A stretch of DNA of 64,000 nucleotides from Thamnaconus septentrionalis (GCA_009823395.1 CM020506.1:22926501-22990500), one strand, 5' to 3'; shown: positions 11,640-23,421, counted from the first letter of the stretch. Notes: generated by a model not told the origin, from the sequence alone. Translations and numbers: made by a program.

Positions 11640-11985
11640 GCCTCCACACTCTGAGTTATACATGGTCTGCCCACGGGGCCGTCGATCCCTCTCAGTGTGG
11701 ATGAGCTCCCCGTAGGTGTTTTTTCTTTGATTGGGGTGTGGGGGTAGGTTTTTATTGTAAGTTGCAATTCTGTTTTAATTTTACTGTGATCACTTTTGCG
11801 CTACATTGACAATGCGTCGGTGTGCGATGGATGCGTGGATCTGGGTGTGTGGTGCCGGGGGCAGGGGGGAGGGGTCATTGCATGTAGCATTTCTGTTTTT
11901 ATTTTTCTGTGAAGCACTTTGAGATGCATTGGTAATGCATGAAAAGCACTATATGAAAAGGTTTTGATTTGATTCAATTTACTCA
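11640..11985 (+). repeat. LINE 3'-end-like fragment
   Basis: The stretch ends with GAAGCACTTTGAGATGCATT, then AAAGCACTATATGAAAAGG and TTTTGATTTGATT. This is the layout of many fish LINE 3' ends (stem-forming block, AATAAA-like region, short repeated tail). An earlier partly similar block lies near 11780-11830. Confidence 0.45.
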
Positions 11986-14534
11986 CTATTATCCTTCCTA
12001 CATGCAAAAATGAACAGCCGCAGTGTATTTTAGTTATACTGAACTATTCAAAATATATGTATATAAATGATCACATTTTACATAGTAAATCTAATATAGA
12101 TGTGTAAACTAAATTAAATCTTTAAACTTTGATGTTTCTATTGATTGTCCCTCCTTTACTTCACAGAAACACACAAAGTCAAACCAAACCTTTCTTTACT
12201 TACTTATCAAACTTATTCCATAAAAGTAATCATCTGATTTCTTTCCAGTGCTGGATATCTCATTTTGAGAGGCACTGGTGTGTTGACTGGGAGCGCTGCA
12301 CTGGTGATTGTGGCTGCTGCTGTAATCCTGCGGCTGCTGAGCAGAACCCATCATGGGATTTCATGCCTCCTTCTCCCATCTCCTCATTTCTTCACATCCT
12401 TGTTCTTTCATCCCCTCGCCACTCTTTCTTTTCATCTTATCACCGCTGACTCTCCAGAGTGCTTCCTCTTGTTTTCATTGGGAGTCTGTGACCGTAATAA
12501 GCCTCGGCTTGTCGAGCACCAGCGTAATCACGTACACACACACACACACAAAAAAACAACAACACAAAAACGTAAACAAGGGGAAAAAGGTGAGCAGAGT
12601 GCAGTGCAATCAATAGCAGCGCTGCACTGGATTGGTGCCGAGGCAGCTGAAGGCATGCAAAGTAGTGGATCCACACCAGGCGAGGGGTCACCGAGGTCAC
12701 CGTGAACAAGGCAAGGTCGGTTAAAAACCTGTGTGTCAGCTCTACTGCAATTGGGTCCAAAACATACTGTTTCAGTTAGCGTAATAGCATAGCTGCCGAA
12801 GTCATATTTGAACGTTTTCAAAAAACAAGAAAAAACACATTTTTTAGCAAGCACATTGGTATTTTCTTTTCAGATATCACAATTTGGTCAAAAACGACTT
12901 AGGCAATTATGCTATTAGACTAACGATATGCATACGTGCTCATACACACATGCAGGTACTTTTATTTATATGTATATTCAACTAGCTATTTGTAACATCC
13001 TGAAACTTGTCTAATCATTGTTTTTTCATGAAAATGTGAGCTTTTGGGTTGTTTCATGAAATTGTAGTTATTTTGGGTATCTGACTGTGCATTCTCTTCA
13101 CCCTTGAGAACCAAGTAAACCAAATAGTAGAGAAGAAGAAGAAGAAGAAGAAGAAGAAGAAGAAGACAGAAAAATGCGACATTGAGAGACGTTACCACTC
13201 TTTGAAGACGACTTTCTCAGAAAACACGCTGACTGAATTTGTAGTTGCTGAATTCTCAAGGTGACTCTCTGCTGCTAAACCCAATCAGTTAACAGCACTT
13301 GGAGACACCACCTGGCATCCGAGCTATTCCATGATTTGATGATGAGATGATGATCTGATCGGAAGAGTTGGAGTGTTAATAGCAGCACTCTGCTAAGTTC
13401 TCCTGTCCTTAAAAAAATAGGGCTTGAAATAAATAAGTCTCAAAAAAAAGCTTGAGACCATCAACACCTGGATGAAATTAATATAAAATGTGAAAAGTTG
13501 CTGCTACAGCTACAACACTCTGTTCAGTACAGTTCAGTCAGACAACTCATGACTGGAATGTTTCTGCTGCAAATACATGTTGCAAAGTTTGGCCTCCAAC
13601 CTTGACAATTCTATGCAATAAGTTAGCACTGACATTGTAAATGTATTTCTCTGGGTAAAGGGTAACATAGGATTTCTCTTCTTTCTCATCCATTTTCATT
13701 CAGGAGTTGGGAACGTTTGTGGTCGTGTTTAATCTTTTTTTTTAAACTCAATGAATGAAATGAAAAATCTAAATAAAATAAAATTAAGTTCACTCGTGAT
13801 GTCATGTCATGGCAAATCTCACCACTCCTACCCGTAACAAGGACACTCCTGTTTTTTTCCAAGGTCACCTGGTAGCACATTCAGAGCATCCCTCATTACT
13901 TCTGCTGGCCCCCTCACTCGTTCCCATGGCAACCCACCACCAAACTGATGAATGAGGGACTGAGTCGGAGAACGCCACGGGTGTGTGTGTGTGTGTTGGG
14001 GGGAGTGGGGCACATGACGGCAAAGTTCACACGTTTTTTAGATGTGGGAATTAGCACACACATTGTTATTTAAAAGATGAACCAGGCCATCAGGAGCAAG
14101 GATACTTTAAATAAAAATAAATAAATAAATAATAAAAAACAAGATTCCGGGGAGCACAAAATAGGAAAATAGGACATAGAGGGAAAAAAGTGGAGCACTT
14201 AGGAGTCTGTGATGAAAATAGATGTTCTCTTTCTCTGTGGGCAGGCCTTGTGTGCCTCCTTGCTCATTACCAGAACAAACAGAGATGAGGGTGGATGAAT
14301 GGGAGACACCACCCTGCAGTAGAGGGATGGATGACACAGTGAAAAATAAAAAAAATAAACGGTGAAAAAAAAAATCAAAGAAAGACAATGAAACACCAGG
14401 GAATCACTGCTAACTCGCTCCCACAAACTTCCACCGGGACCCTTCTTTTTTTTTTTTTTTTTTTATCATTGTCACGCATTGAAATGAACCTCAACCACAA
14501 CAACATCCATTATAATTCCAGTCCGTATCACATG
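11986..14534. other. Unassigned spacer with simple repeats
   Basis: No gene is supported. It contains a (CA)n near 12532-12549, a (GAA)n at 13130-13166, a (GT)n near 13980-13996 and a T-run at 14444-14464. The 146-codon open frame at 12265-12705 has no domain I can name and unusual composition. Confidence 0.4.
13130..13166. repeat. (GAA)n microsatellite
   Basis: About eleven uninterrupted AGA/GAA triplets. Confidence 0.85.
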
Positions 14535-14539
14535 TGCAT

Positions 14540-14665
14540 GACGGTTAGATTAGATTCATTAGATTAGATTAGATTAGATTTGATTAAGCTTTGTCATTGC
14601 ACATGTCACAAGACAAAAATAAAAAAAAATGCAGTTAGTATCCAAATGAAGTGCTTAGCAGTTTG
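14540..14665 (-). repeat. LINE 3'-end fragment, Rex1-like
   Basis: On the minus strand one reads CATGTGCAATGACAAAGC followed by AATCT repeats, a short tail after a CAATGACAATAAA-like signal. A related end closes the Rex1 fragment at 43612. Confidence 0.45.
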
Positions 14666-14729
14666 GATATATATATACACATACATCATGCATGTGTGTG
14701 TGCTTGTATAAATTAAATTTTTATCAGCA

Positions 14730-15135
14730 GCTGGCAGCTGGCTAAGTGGAGATGCTGCTGCAGCATCCCTCATGACTGAGGGTCTGTGTGACTGGGTTTT
14801 TCAACAGGACAGTGCTGCAGTTCACAATGCCCGCCTGACGAAGGACTTCTTCCAGGATAATAACGTCACTCTTTTGGACCATCCTGTGTGTGCCCCTGAT
14901 CTAAATCCAATTGAGAACATTTGGGGATGGATGGCAAGGAAGTTTACAAAAATAGACATCAGTTCCAGACAGTGGATGCCCTTCCTGAAGCCATCTTCAC
15001 CACTTGGCAAAACCTTCCCACTGGCCTTCTCAATACACTCAAGCATGGCGGAACAATACAAGGGATTCGCCTAGCTTCTCACTGCCTCCATCCGGATGCT
15101 AACCCTGCTTGCTCCGATGGCACAGCCGGTTGAAT
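14730..15135 (+). pseudogene. Tc1/mariner transposase, C-terminal fragment
   Basis: Two overlapping frames (14772-about 14940 and 14921-15133) together cover the last part of a Tc1-type DDE transposase. FQQDSAAVHNARLTKDFF contains the second catalytic Asp. APDLNPIENIWGWM contains the catalytic Glu. A KNRHQFQTVDALPEAI and TWQNLP helix follows. A frameshift near 14941 separates the frames. The N-terminal DNA-binding part, first catalytic Asp and inverted repeats are absent. It is a different subfamily from the elements at 16350 and 24030, as judged by the residues around the Glu. Confidence 0.8.
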
Positions 15136-16349
15136 AGCCCTGATATATGCCTATCGGTTACGGCAGCTCTCCTCTTGTGGATCCTGGCTCTTGGTAAATG
15201 CTAGGCATTATTCAATGGCTAGGATGAAAGCCCTCATGACCTGTTTAATTTCAGGGGCTAGAATAAACTCACAGCATTGGTAGATGATGAACATGCTGAC
15301 TTCCTAACTTTTTACTCCCATAAAAGTCCCAAAAAGTCCACACTTTAACTGTCTTTGAAAGATTCTTGGTCAGCTTTTATTAAAATGTTATGGCAATGAT
15401 AAAAATGATAAAAATTCAAATCAACTCATCTGAGTAAGTTTCAGAAAATGTCCCACAGGTTTAATTTAAAATAATGAAAATATTGAGAAAAATCCAATTC
15501 ATAAAAATCAAAAAAGTAAAAAAAAAGAAGATCCAAATTAAAAATGTAGAAAATAATAATCACAAAATAGAATTCTCATCAATTTGAAATGAGAGAGAGT
15601 GAGGAGGAATTCTACCGCATATCCTCCCTAGCATGCCGTGGATGTGTTGCACATCAGCCCCGCACGCGGGGCTTGAGATGCTGGGGAGGGTGGACGGTCG
15701 CCAGGATTCCCCCTGTCAGCACTGTCCTCTCCTCTGTTGAGCGATCTCAGAGTGAGAAAAAAGGGGAACTTCAGAAAAGCAAATTGTACTCCTTGGCTAT
15801 TGGAAAATGGTTAATCCTCTTTTCAGGGCAGAGTCCGGGGATAAAAATCCAAGAAAGTTTCTTCCCCCGATGTCCTCTCCTGCGATGTCCAGGTTGGTCG
15901 CTCATCCCTCTTGTCAGCCGGTCCTGCGAAGGAAGAATCCAGTTCTGCCTAATGCAGCCTTTTTTATACTATACATCATGCTTGACTCCTATCTTGACCA
16001 ATCCTTTGACACCTTTGAAGAATTTATCTTTTTTAGCAACCATCATGCAAATCATTTGGCCTTCTCTCCCATCTTGACCTTTTATGGTCTTTGCATCCTA
16101 CTCCTCCTCTCTCTCATAGACACTCATTATTTTGTAACATTAGCACACACATACTTCTCATTAACACCAACGATTTTTGTGATATCAAATATACACTTGC
16201 CTTCACACATTGACAGAGTCAATTTTTCTTGGCAGTTTTCCTTTTAAAAACTGATCTCAACACTACTTTCTATTGGGACGTTTCTTAGCTCACTCGACAA
16301 TGTATACATGATATATATATATACGTATATACATATATGTATATACATA
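15136..16349. other. Unassigned spacer
   Basis: AT-rich, with open frames of up to 162 codons (15589-16077) that show no recognisable domain. It ends in a TA-rich run next to the Tc1 element. Confidence 0.35.
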
Positions 16350-17994
16350 CAGTGGGGATTAAAAGTTTGGGCACCTCTGGTAAAAATTTGTATTAATGTG
16401 CATACAGAAGCCAATGAAAGATGGAAAAATCTCCAAAAGGCATCAAATTACAGATGAGACATTCTTATAATATGTCAAAAAAAGGTTAGATTTTATTTCC
16501 ATTATTTCAACTTTCAAAATAATAGAAAACGAAATAATGGCGTCTGCAGAGTTAATACCGTGTTGCCCGCTTTGGCAGGTATCACAGCCAGCTAGTAAAT
16601 GCTTTTTGTAGCCAGCCAAGAGTCTTTCAATTCTTGTTTGAGGTATTTTCACCCATTCTTCCTGACAAAGGTCTTCCAGTTCTTTGAGATTTCTGAGCTG
16701 TCTGTTATGCACTGCTCTTTTAAGGTCTATCAATAGATTTTCAATTATGTTGAGATCAGGAGATTGTGAACACCATGGCAAAACCTTCAGTTTACACCTC
16801 TTGATGTAATCCACCGTGGATTCTGAGGTGTGTTTAGGATAATTTTCCATTTGTAGAAGCCATCCCCTCTTTAACTTCAGTTTTTTCACAGATGGCATCA
16901 AGTTAGTGTCCAAAATTTGCTGAAATTGTATTGAATCCATTTTTCCTTCTACTTGTGAAATGTTCCCTGTGCCACTAGCTGCAATAAAACCCCAAAGCAT
17001 GATGGATCCACCCCCATGGTTAACAGTTGGACAGAGGTTATTTTCATTAAATTCTGTGCCCTTTGTTCTCCAAATGTACCTTTGCACATTCCGGCCAAAA
17101 AGTTCTATTTTAACCTCATTGGTCCACAGAACTTGTTTCCAAAGTGCATCAGGCTTGTCTATATGTTCATTTGTGAACTTAAAACGTTGATTTTTGTGGT
17201 GAGGATGTAGAAGAGGTTTTCTTCTGATGACTCTTCCATGAAGATCATATTTGTACAAGTATCTCTTTATAGTGGAATAGTGTGCCACAGCACCAGCGTC
17301 TGCTAGATCTTTCTGGGGGGAGCGTGCAGTCAAACGTGGGTTTTGATGTGCTTTTCTCACAATCCTGTGAGCTGTTCTGTGTGATATTTTTCTTGGTCTT
17401 CCAGATCTTGCTTTAACTTCCACTGTTCCTGATGACTGCCATTTCTTATTTACATTCCGAACAGAGGATATTGGCATCAGAAAACGCTTTGCTATCTTCT
17501 TATAGCCTTCTCCTGCTTTGTGACCGTCAACTATTTTCAGTTTCAGTGTTCTAGACAACTGCTTAGAAGAACCCATGGTGCTGATTGTTGGGGCAAGGTC
17601 AGATGAGTCTGGGCATTTTAAATAAAGGTTAAATAAAAATAAATAAATAAATAAAACCTTTGAGATTGACCTCATCTGGTCTTTCCAGACGATGATTGTG
17701 AGCAATCCATGACACTCTCAGGTCTCAGCTTCCCAAAGTGGGCGGTGCATGCTATAAACTCTGCAGGGTGCCCAAACTTTTGCAGACGCCATTATTTAGT
17801 TTTCTATTATTTTGAAAGTGTAAATGATGGGAATACAATCTAATCTAATCATTTATTTTTTTTTGTTGACATATTATAAGAATGTCTCATCTGTAATTTG
17901 ATGCCTTTTGGAGATTTTTCCATCTTTCCTTGGTTTATTTATGCACATTAATACAAATTTTTACCTGGGGTGCCCAAACTTTCGATCCCCACTG
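16350..17994 (-). mobile_element. Full-length Tc1 transposon, IR/DR type, copy 1
   Basis: The left end starts CAGTGGGGATTAAAAGTTTG after a TA (16348-16349). The right end reads CAGTGGGGATCGAAAGTTTG on the other strand, followed by TG instead of the expected TA, so one duplication has mutated. The arms match for about 200 bp, far longer than simple Tc1 ends, as in the IR/DR class that includes Sleeping Beauty. The right arm holds an inner direct repeat (17761-17781) similar to the outer one. In the left arm that inner repeat is missing (see findings). The single gene inside is transcribed on the minus strand. Confidence 0.88.
16443..17576 (-). CDS. Tc1 transposase, open but with altered catalytic residues
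   Basis: This 377-codon frame starts MGSSKQLSRTLKLKIVDGHK. That ATG at 17576 matches the usual start of Tc1 transposases; the frame stays open upstream to 17705, but that part is leader. Residues 1-120 form the paired-like HTH region with a GRPRK motif near 59-63. The catalytic region has WTNE (Asn at 153), QMEN (Glu at 244) and IIEN (Glu at 279), with the DD34E spacing. The first two positions are normally Asp, so cleavage activity is probably lost. The C-terminus runs into the left inverted repeat, because a 20-bp deletion there shifts the frame. The gene is intact in length but likely catalytically dead. The alternative, a changed chemistry, is unlikely. Confidence 0.8.
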   Translation of the reverse strand: MGSSKQLSRTLKLKIVDGHKAGEGYKKIAKRFLMPISSVRNVNKKWQSSGTVEVKARSGRPRKISHRTAHRIVRKAHQNPRLTARSPQKDLADAGAVAHYSTIKRYLYKYDLHGRVIRRKPLLHPHHKNQRFKFTNEHIDKPDALWKQVLWTNEVKIELFGRNVQRYIWRTKGTEFNENNLCPTVNHGGGSIMLWGFIAASGTGNISQVEGKMDSIQFQQILDTNLMPSVKKLKLKRGWLLQMENYPKHTSESTVDYIKRCKLKVLPWCSQSPDLNIIENLLIDLKRAVHNRQLRNLKELEDLCQEEWVKIPQTRIERLLAGYKKHLLAGCDTCQSGQHGINSADAIISFSIILKVEIMEIKSNLFLTYYKNVSSVI

Positions 17995-18005
17995 TGAATC
18001 TTTTT

Positions 18006-18047
<42 letters not shown>

Positions 18048-18898
18048 ACACCTAGTGCAAATTAATATATATTTGCATAAGTATTTATAGAATATAAAAG
18101 ATTGAAAATATACAAATGGGATTCATCTGAATTTAGTGGTATACTGTGATTTGATGCTTGCAGTATGTCAGTATGGACATGGGTGCAGGGAGGTTATTGA
18201 TATGCAGAAATGCAGAAAACGCAGCGACGCTTGAAGATGTGCTGGTAATAAACGAGACGTTGCATCAGAGGAGCAGAGACGGTGAAATCTCTCTGCCTGT
18301 CTGCTCGCTGTGAGACGACGAGGCGTGAGCGTGTGTATAATTAGCGACTCTGTCTTTTTACGCCCTCAGAAGTGTGAATCCACAGTGTGACGAGTGGTGA
18401 AAACACTGCAATAATAAGTCCAGCAGGCGGGAAGCAGGCGGAAGACAGAAGGAGTCAACAGTCTGCTGTGTGACTCCAGCTGGGGTACTCAGTCATAGCG
18501 CAGTGTTTTAATTCAGCCACCAGGGTTCCATCTGCACGTCTATCAATCTATTACATCGTGTATGTACAAGTACACATTCTGTACATTTGATGAGTGTATT
18601 ATTATTTTTTACTCATCTGTGGCTCCGTGGGAGCAAAGCATCTAATATTTTTTACTTTTTATTCTTTTTCCTCACACGGTTGAGGCACTCACGTTACACT
18701 TCAAAGCCAGAATATAATCATTGTGAGGTGATAGTGGAGGTGTGTGTTGATGAGAGGAGGAAAAAGGCATTGATGGAATAACTGGCTCAGTGGATGCCAT
18801 TCCCAATGGATACTGTAGGTCAGGCAGACTTTCCTTTAGCGTGAGGCTATTTATTTTTCATTCGCTCTTGCGTCAGTAATAATAGGGTGTATTCTATT
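17995..18898. other. Spacer with (CA)n microsatellite
   Basis: (CA)n at 18006-18052 directly follows the Tc1 element. No gene is seen in the rest. Confidence 0.5.
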
Positions 18899-20270
18899 TG
18901 TTACCAACCCAAGTTGGTGTAGGATCAAATAAAAGCAGAGGGCTGCTGAGCATTGGGGAGGCAAATATAGGAGTAAGTAAAGTTTTAAGAGTAAGGAGGT
19001 GCTTTTACTTTTTTTTTTATGCATCAGCTATTTACAAATATGTACAAAAGGTTATTTTCTTTTCCAAAGAGCTCAAAAACGTTAAAAAAAAAACACAAGC
19101 CACTGCCAGGGGAACATGGGTGTTGCCAAAATAACAATCTTCAGCAACTGGTGGGAAAAACAGACTAACGAACTAAATAACTGGTCAAGAAAACAAAAGC
19201 CTGCCTACCTAACTACTCTGTCTAGTTAAATAACTGCAAAAGTGGCAACCACCCCTTACCTAGCGTGGCTTAACAAAGTTTCAACATACGTGATGCCTAT
19301 GCATGGAGGCCCCCTTCTTACCTGTCCCAAGGCAGGGCGGTGAAACAAACTCAAATGTCTCAATGGGCTTTTGGAGCAAACAAACATGCAACTGGTGTGG
19401 GTGACAGAGAGAGACTGAACTGAGCTGGACCCAGGCCTTTCAAAGAGCAGCAGAGGAGTGTGATTGGTGGAGGCGGAGCCAGAGAATCAGCAGCTGGCAA
19501 GTGAAGCCAAGGTGGGTGGACCAGGCAGATAACGGCTGTGTCTCAAGTCAGGGTCTGCAGACAAACCCAAACCCGACTCCCCGGTAACCAAATGGGACGG
19601 TCTAGCCTTTGGCGCATTTCCTGGTTGCTTCACCGCCGTTCCCTATTGCTGGCCAACCTCGGAAATGACGTCTTTATAACATCAAGCTAACCATTACTCA
19701 GCATTAACAGTCACATATTTTAACTGAATTTTGGGCTTTTGTAACAACATATATGGCGTACGTAAGTAAAAAATATATTTTTTGTGACATTTGTGTGAAT
19801 GTTTTAATACTTAAATGTATATGTCGTGTCTTCGCCAGTAGATGCCGACATTTCAGCTGGCATTCCCAGGATCCCAGGATGCTTAGCAGCGGCATGCAAA
19901 GCATCCTGGGATACAGAAGGACGCGAAGGATAGTAGCGGTGCATCCTCCGAATCGGCTAAAAGGAGGACACATTTGACGGGGCAGATTTGGAGCATCCTT
20001 CAAATTTTAGTGAATTGGGACAGGCCTTTGAGCAGTGCAATAACGTAACTGGTCTTCAAATGCAGGCTTCGAAGGATGCAGACCCTGAATTGAGACGCAG
20101 CCAGTGGCTCTGATCAGTGGCAGATGAGGTGGTTGGGAGATGATTGGGGTGGTTAGGCAGATGATTGGTGAACTCAGGCCTGTAGAGAATGACAGAGGGA
20201 GGGAGAAATAGACAGAACAAAACCCAAGAAACAAAATACCGCTGGAACGATACATAAGTGGAACGTAACA
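18899..20270 (-). mobile_element. Gypsy-type LTR, interrupted by a MITE
   Basis: The segment starts TGTTACCAACCC and ends GGAACGTAACA, so its ends are the TGTTAC...GTAACA inverted pair typical of LTRs. A gypsy RNase H remnant lies immediately to the right on the minus strand, which makes this the 3' LTR of that element. Removing the MITE at 19534-20102 leaves about 800 bp. The matching 5' LTR is not in view, so 5-bp duplications cannot be checked. Confidence 0.55.
19534..20102 (-). mobile_element. MITE with CTGTGTCTCAATTCAGGG-type ends, copy 1
   Basis: The unit starts GGCTGTGTCTCAAGTCAGGG and ends with the inverted form, CCCTGAATTGAGACGCAGCC. An inner near-palindrome around 19873-19915 (ATCCCAGGATGCTTAGCAG and its inverse GCAAAGCATCCTGGGAT) can fold into a hairpin. 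It is about 570 bp and has no transposase. Copies in the opposite orientation are at 28059-28658 and 28659-29214. I could not see clear target duplications, so the superfamily is open. Confidence 0.7.
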
Positions 20271-20339
20271 GGCCCACTGACAAGAACAAACTGAATCTTG
20301 TTTGTTCAAACATAGCTCGAATCAAACTTACGCATAGAA

Positions 20340-20565
20340 ACAAACAAAAAAAAATTGCAACACATATGCATTGGACAGTGCATCGGCAAGGACATTATCT
20401 ACGCCCTTCTTATGTTAACCGCTGATTCTGGTTGTACATTCTAGACAGAAAGATTAAGGGATTTTGGTCCGTGTACACAACTACAGGAACAGAGCTGCAT
20501 CCAACATAAACTTCAAAGTCCTGCAGGGCAAGCAGTAAGCAACTAGCGCTATCATTATTATTATT
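20340..20565 (-). pseudogene. Gypsy RNase H fragment
   Basis: On the minus strand, LLALQDFEVYVGCSSVPVVV followed by YTDQNPLIFLSRMYNQNQRL matches the segment of Ty3/gypsy RNase H that carries the catalytic YTD(H/Q)NPL motif. His is replaced by Gln here. A weaker continuation reads like the DNVLADALS motif near 20370. The rest of pol is absent, and a stop ends the frame. Confidence 0.7.
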
Positions 20566-20654
20566 ATTTATTTTTTTTACACTGATTCTATGCAGACAGG
20601 GAGTTAACAGAGCGGAAAACTGTTTCTCAATGAGAGAAACTTTGTGGGCATTCA

Positions 20655-20715
20655 GGATAGATAGATAGATAGATAGATAGATATATAGATAGATAGAGAT
20701 ATATAATAGATAGAG
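20655..20715. repeat. (GATA)n microsatellite
   Basis: About nine GATA units followed by imperfect GATATA/TAGATAGA. Confidence 0.85.
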
Positions 20716-20989
20716 TACTTTAGTTACCCTAAAGCAAATTAAATTTCTCACCTGCACAATCATTCATCAGCAAATCAGTTCATCATGAAATAGTGCATAG
20801 AGAGAAAAAGAGCAATTCAAACAGTTTGCAAGTCACTGCTGAAGAAACTAAGTCATCTCCAAACAACTGGAACAACTATATTAGTGCTTCAATTTGGAGC
20901 TCACACAATAGATTTCGACTGTTACTGGTCATTGCTATTTGACAAGCATTGCTGTTGTTGCTGAGAGTGAGCACTTAGCACTGCTGCTG
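20716..20989. other. Unassigned spacer
   Basis: No gene or repeat is recognised. Confidence 0.35.
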
Positions 20990-21090
20990 AACCTGAGCCC
21001 AGTGAATTGTGTTTTGCGATATGACGACGTGTGCAACGTCGTCATAGGGACCCCCTTGGAAATGAGATGGCGTATCTCAAGGGGCTATCC
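20990..21090 (+). repeat. L2/Maui-like LINE 3' end
   Basis: The sequence GTGCAACGTCGTCATAGGG, then CCCCCTTGGAAATGAGATGG and ATCTCAAGGGGCTATCC, is the stem-forming 3' end typical of fish L2/Maui LINEs. The usual GGTTAAATAAA tail is not present. Confidence 0.5.
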
Positions 21091-22298
21091 CATAATAATT
21101 TCAAATTCATATTCCACCGGCTGAGCACATCATCTACAACATTCCTGTGTGACTACAGTGAAGATTATTGGAGAATATCAAAGATTCTTTTTGATTCTTA
21201 ATATAAAAATAATAGTAAAATTCAGGCAGGAAACAATTACGCTTTATGGTGCCTTGAAGGATGATTGTGCGAATAGAGAACAGGAAACACATCAAATCTC
21301 CAGTTGCTACTAACTCGCTACGAGCTACTTATTCCTCAGTGTGTGTGTGCGTGCGGGTGTTTTTTTTTACACAGTTGTTCCTTTTTAAAATAACCCCAAA
21401 TTTCTTGCTCTGGTCTGCATCTCAATACTCTCTAGTCTTGATAATGTCTTGGTCCTGGTTGGTGCCGCCTTGACGACAACAGTAGTGACAGCAATTCAAA
21501 CACTTTGTCCGCGAGACTCAGCTGTCTGGAGATCAAAGCAGGCTGATTACATCAGAATTGTCCTCGATGAGTTTAGTTTGCTGTCAGATTGATCCAGCCT
21601 GAGTCACCGAGGATTAGAATCAGCCTGACTTCAATCAGTCTGAGAAAACCAGAGGAGCGGCTGAAGGATGGAGCTGCAGTACTCCAGGCGACCAGCGAGT
21701 GGCTCTGCATTACCAGCGACGTCCACATTTCTTTGCTTTTTTTAAAATTCCTTATTGTTCATCAAGAGCGCATCTCAGTTCCATCAGTCTGCTGTTAAGC
21801 AGCCATTTAAAGGAACAGTGAGACATCGTGATGTGACGACCGGTGTGGTGGTTCTGCCATGGTTTGTATCTGGCCTATATCTAATTCTCTGTTTTCCCAT
21901 GAAGGCATCGCCACTCCACACTCCTACTCTCAAGCCGATCAGCCATCCTCACCACAATAAGCACCAACTCCTCCCATCTGCTTACCACCCCTGCCCCCCT
22001 TTTCTTTCTGTGATTCTTCCTCTGCCAAGCACGACACTCCAGCACATCTCTTACTTCTGTTGCTGAACCTGCTGGTTCCTGTTTCAGCCTCCAGCCTCTG
22101 GCCTGGAAAAGTAAGCGTGACAACCCCCCACCCCCCTCCCCTTTCCTGGAGTTGAGTTCTTTTTCTGATTTTTGAAAGGAGTGGATTTTTGGTTTTGCCC
22201 CTTTTTCCTTGTCGTAAGAAGAGGAATTTTGGATTTTTTGTTTTTGTGACAAGAGTATTTTGAGTATTTTTGCATTAAGACTATCCTTTGTTGCCTGC
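21091..22298. other. Unassigned spacer
   Basis: Open frames of up to 123 codons on both strands have no recognisable domain. The right end carries GCCTGC (22293-22298), the left flank of the inverted-repeat structure. Confidence 0.35.
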
Positions 22299-22410
22299 TA
22301 TGGAGGAATAAAAGTGCCAATATTAAATAAATATTTAATAATATTAATAAATACATCATTAAATAATTATTTGAATGTGTCATTAATTAATTGAAATACC
22401 TAATTCATTT

Positions 22411-22414
<4 letters not shown>

Positions 22415-22496
<82 letters not shown>
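22415..22496. repeat. (TA)n tract 1
   Basis: About 41 TA dinucleotides, inside the left arm of the inverted-repeat element. Confidence 0.95.
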
Positions 22497-22500
<4 letters not shown>

Positions 22501-23226
22501 CATCAGTATTTTATTAATTATTTCATGGCGTGGTGAAGACACTGCTTGCCTTCCTCACCTGACCTGCAGTTACAGCTTGTATTCTTCCCTTAGCAGGGGG
22601 ATTTTCAGTTAACAGTAAAACTATTATTTTGTCATTTAAAGGAACAAATGGTGAACAAAAGAAAACGTATTGATCACTTTTGGCAGAATTATTTTATTAT
22701 ATATTTCTTTCAGGAATTGTTTTTTTAAATGCACTTGTTTACAAGCAAAACTGTGATTTTCCCCTTCCCCCAGAAACAGATGGTTTGGCCTGCCAGGAGG
22801 GGGACAGGTGCAGCTCATTTAAAGGGAGTTTGACGAGAAGAGTGAAGGGTGGAGAGAGGCACAATGCTGGGGGGAGCTCTGCCTGGGATTACTCTGGTGG
22901 GAATTCAGAAATTTGTGGGTCTGAAACAAAACGGAAAGTTTCCCACATTGAGTGTTTTTATTTTATTTTATTATTATTATGCTTCTGGAGCCATTTTTGT
23001 TCAAAGGCTTTTTTTTTTCCTCTCCTAGAAGCAAGAAAATAAATCCTTTTTTGAAGCAGAAATCAGAAGTCTCCACGTCTCTGTTTACCTTTCCCTCATC
23101 TAAAGCGAACTCATTTACACATGGTCCTGTGTTACAGTGCTTCATGAATTTATTTTATCTGTCAAACTCACCCATCAAAGTTGGTGGGTGGATCCTAACA
23201 CCTGATTGGTTACTCTACACATCAAG

Positions 23227-23421
23227 TCAAGGCAAATCGATTCCACATAATTGGTCGGAGAGTGCAGAAATAACTCCAACAATTTCAATAAATTCCTCTG
23301 CTTTACACGCTACACGCTCGGGGTCAGCAGGTCCTGATTCCACATAGTCTGCAAGTTCTAAAATATCTCTCACCAACTCCCTCGAAAGTTCACGGAGATC
23401 CTCCACCAACAAAGCTGCCAT
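23227..23421 (-). other. 64-codon open frame inside the inverted-repeat element
   Basis: The frame begins MAALLVEDLRELSRELVRDI and continues with acidic and hydrophobic residues, reading as a helical domain. It lies centrally between the inner inverted repeats (23134-23190 and 23475-23545). The ATG is in a plausible context (AAACATGGC). I do not recognise it. It may be the N-terminal exon of an element protein left over when the rest was deleted, or chance. Confidence 0.3.

Noticed and set aside
12129..12760. Overlapping open frames of 87-146 codons as a possible host exon
   Set aside because: No domain, no consistent splice sites, and both strands are equally open.
15589..16247. Open frames of 162 and 146 codons
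   Set aside because: Composition and lack of any recognisable block give no support for a gene.
17620..17660. LINE tail inserted in the Tc1 leader (AAATAAAGGTTAAATAAA)
   Set aside because: It resembles an L2 tail, but it is too short and repetitive to separate from slippage of TAAATAAA.
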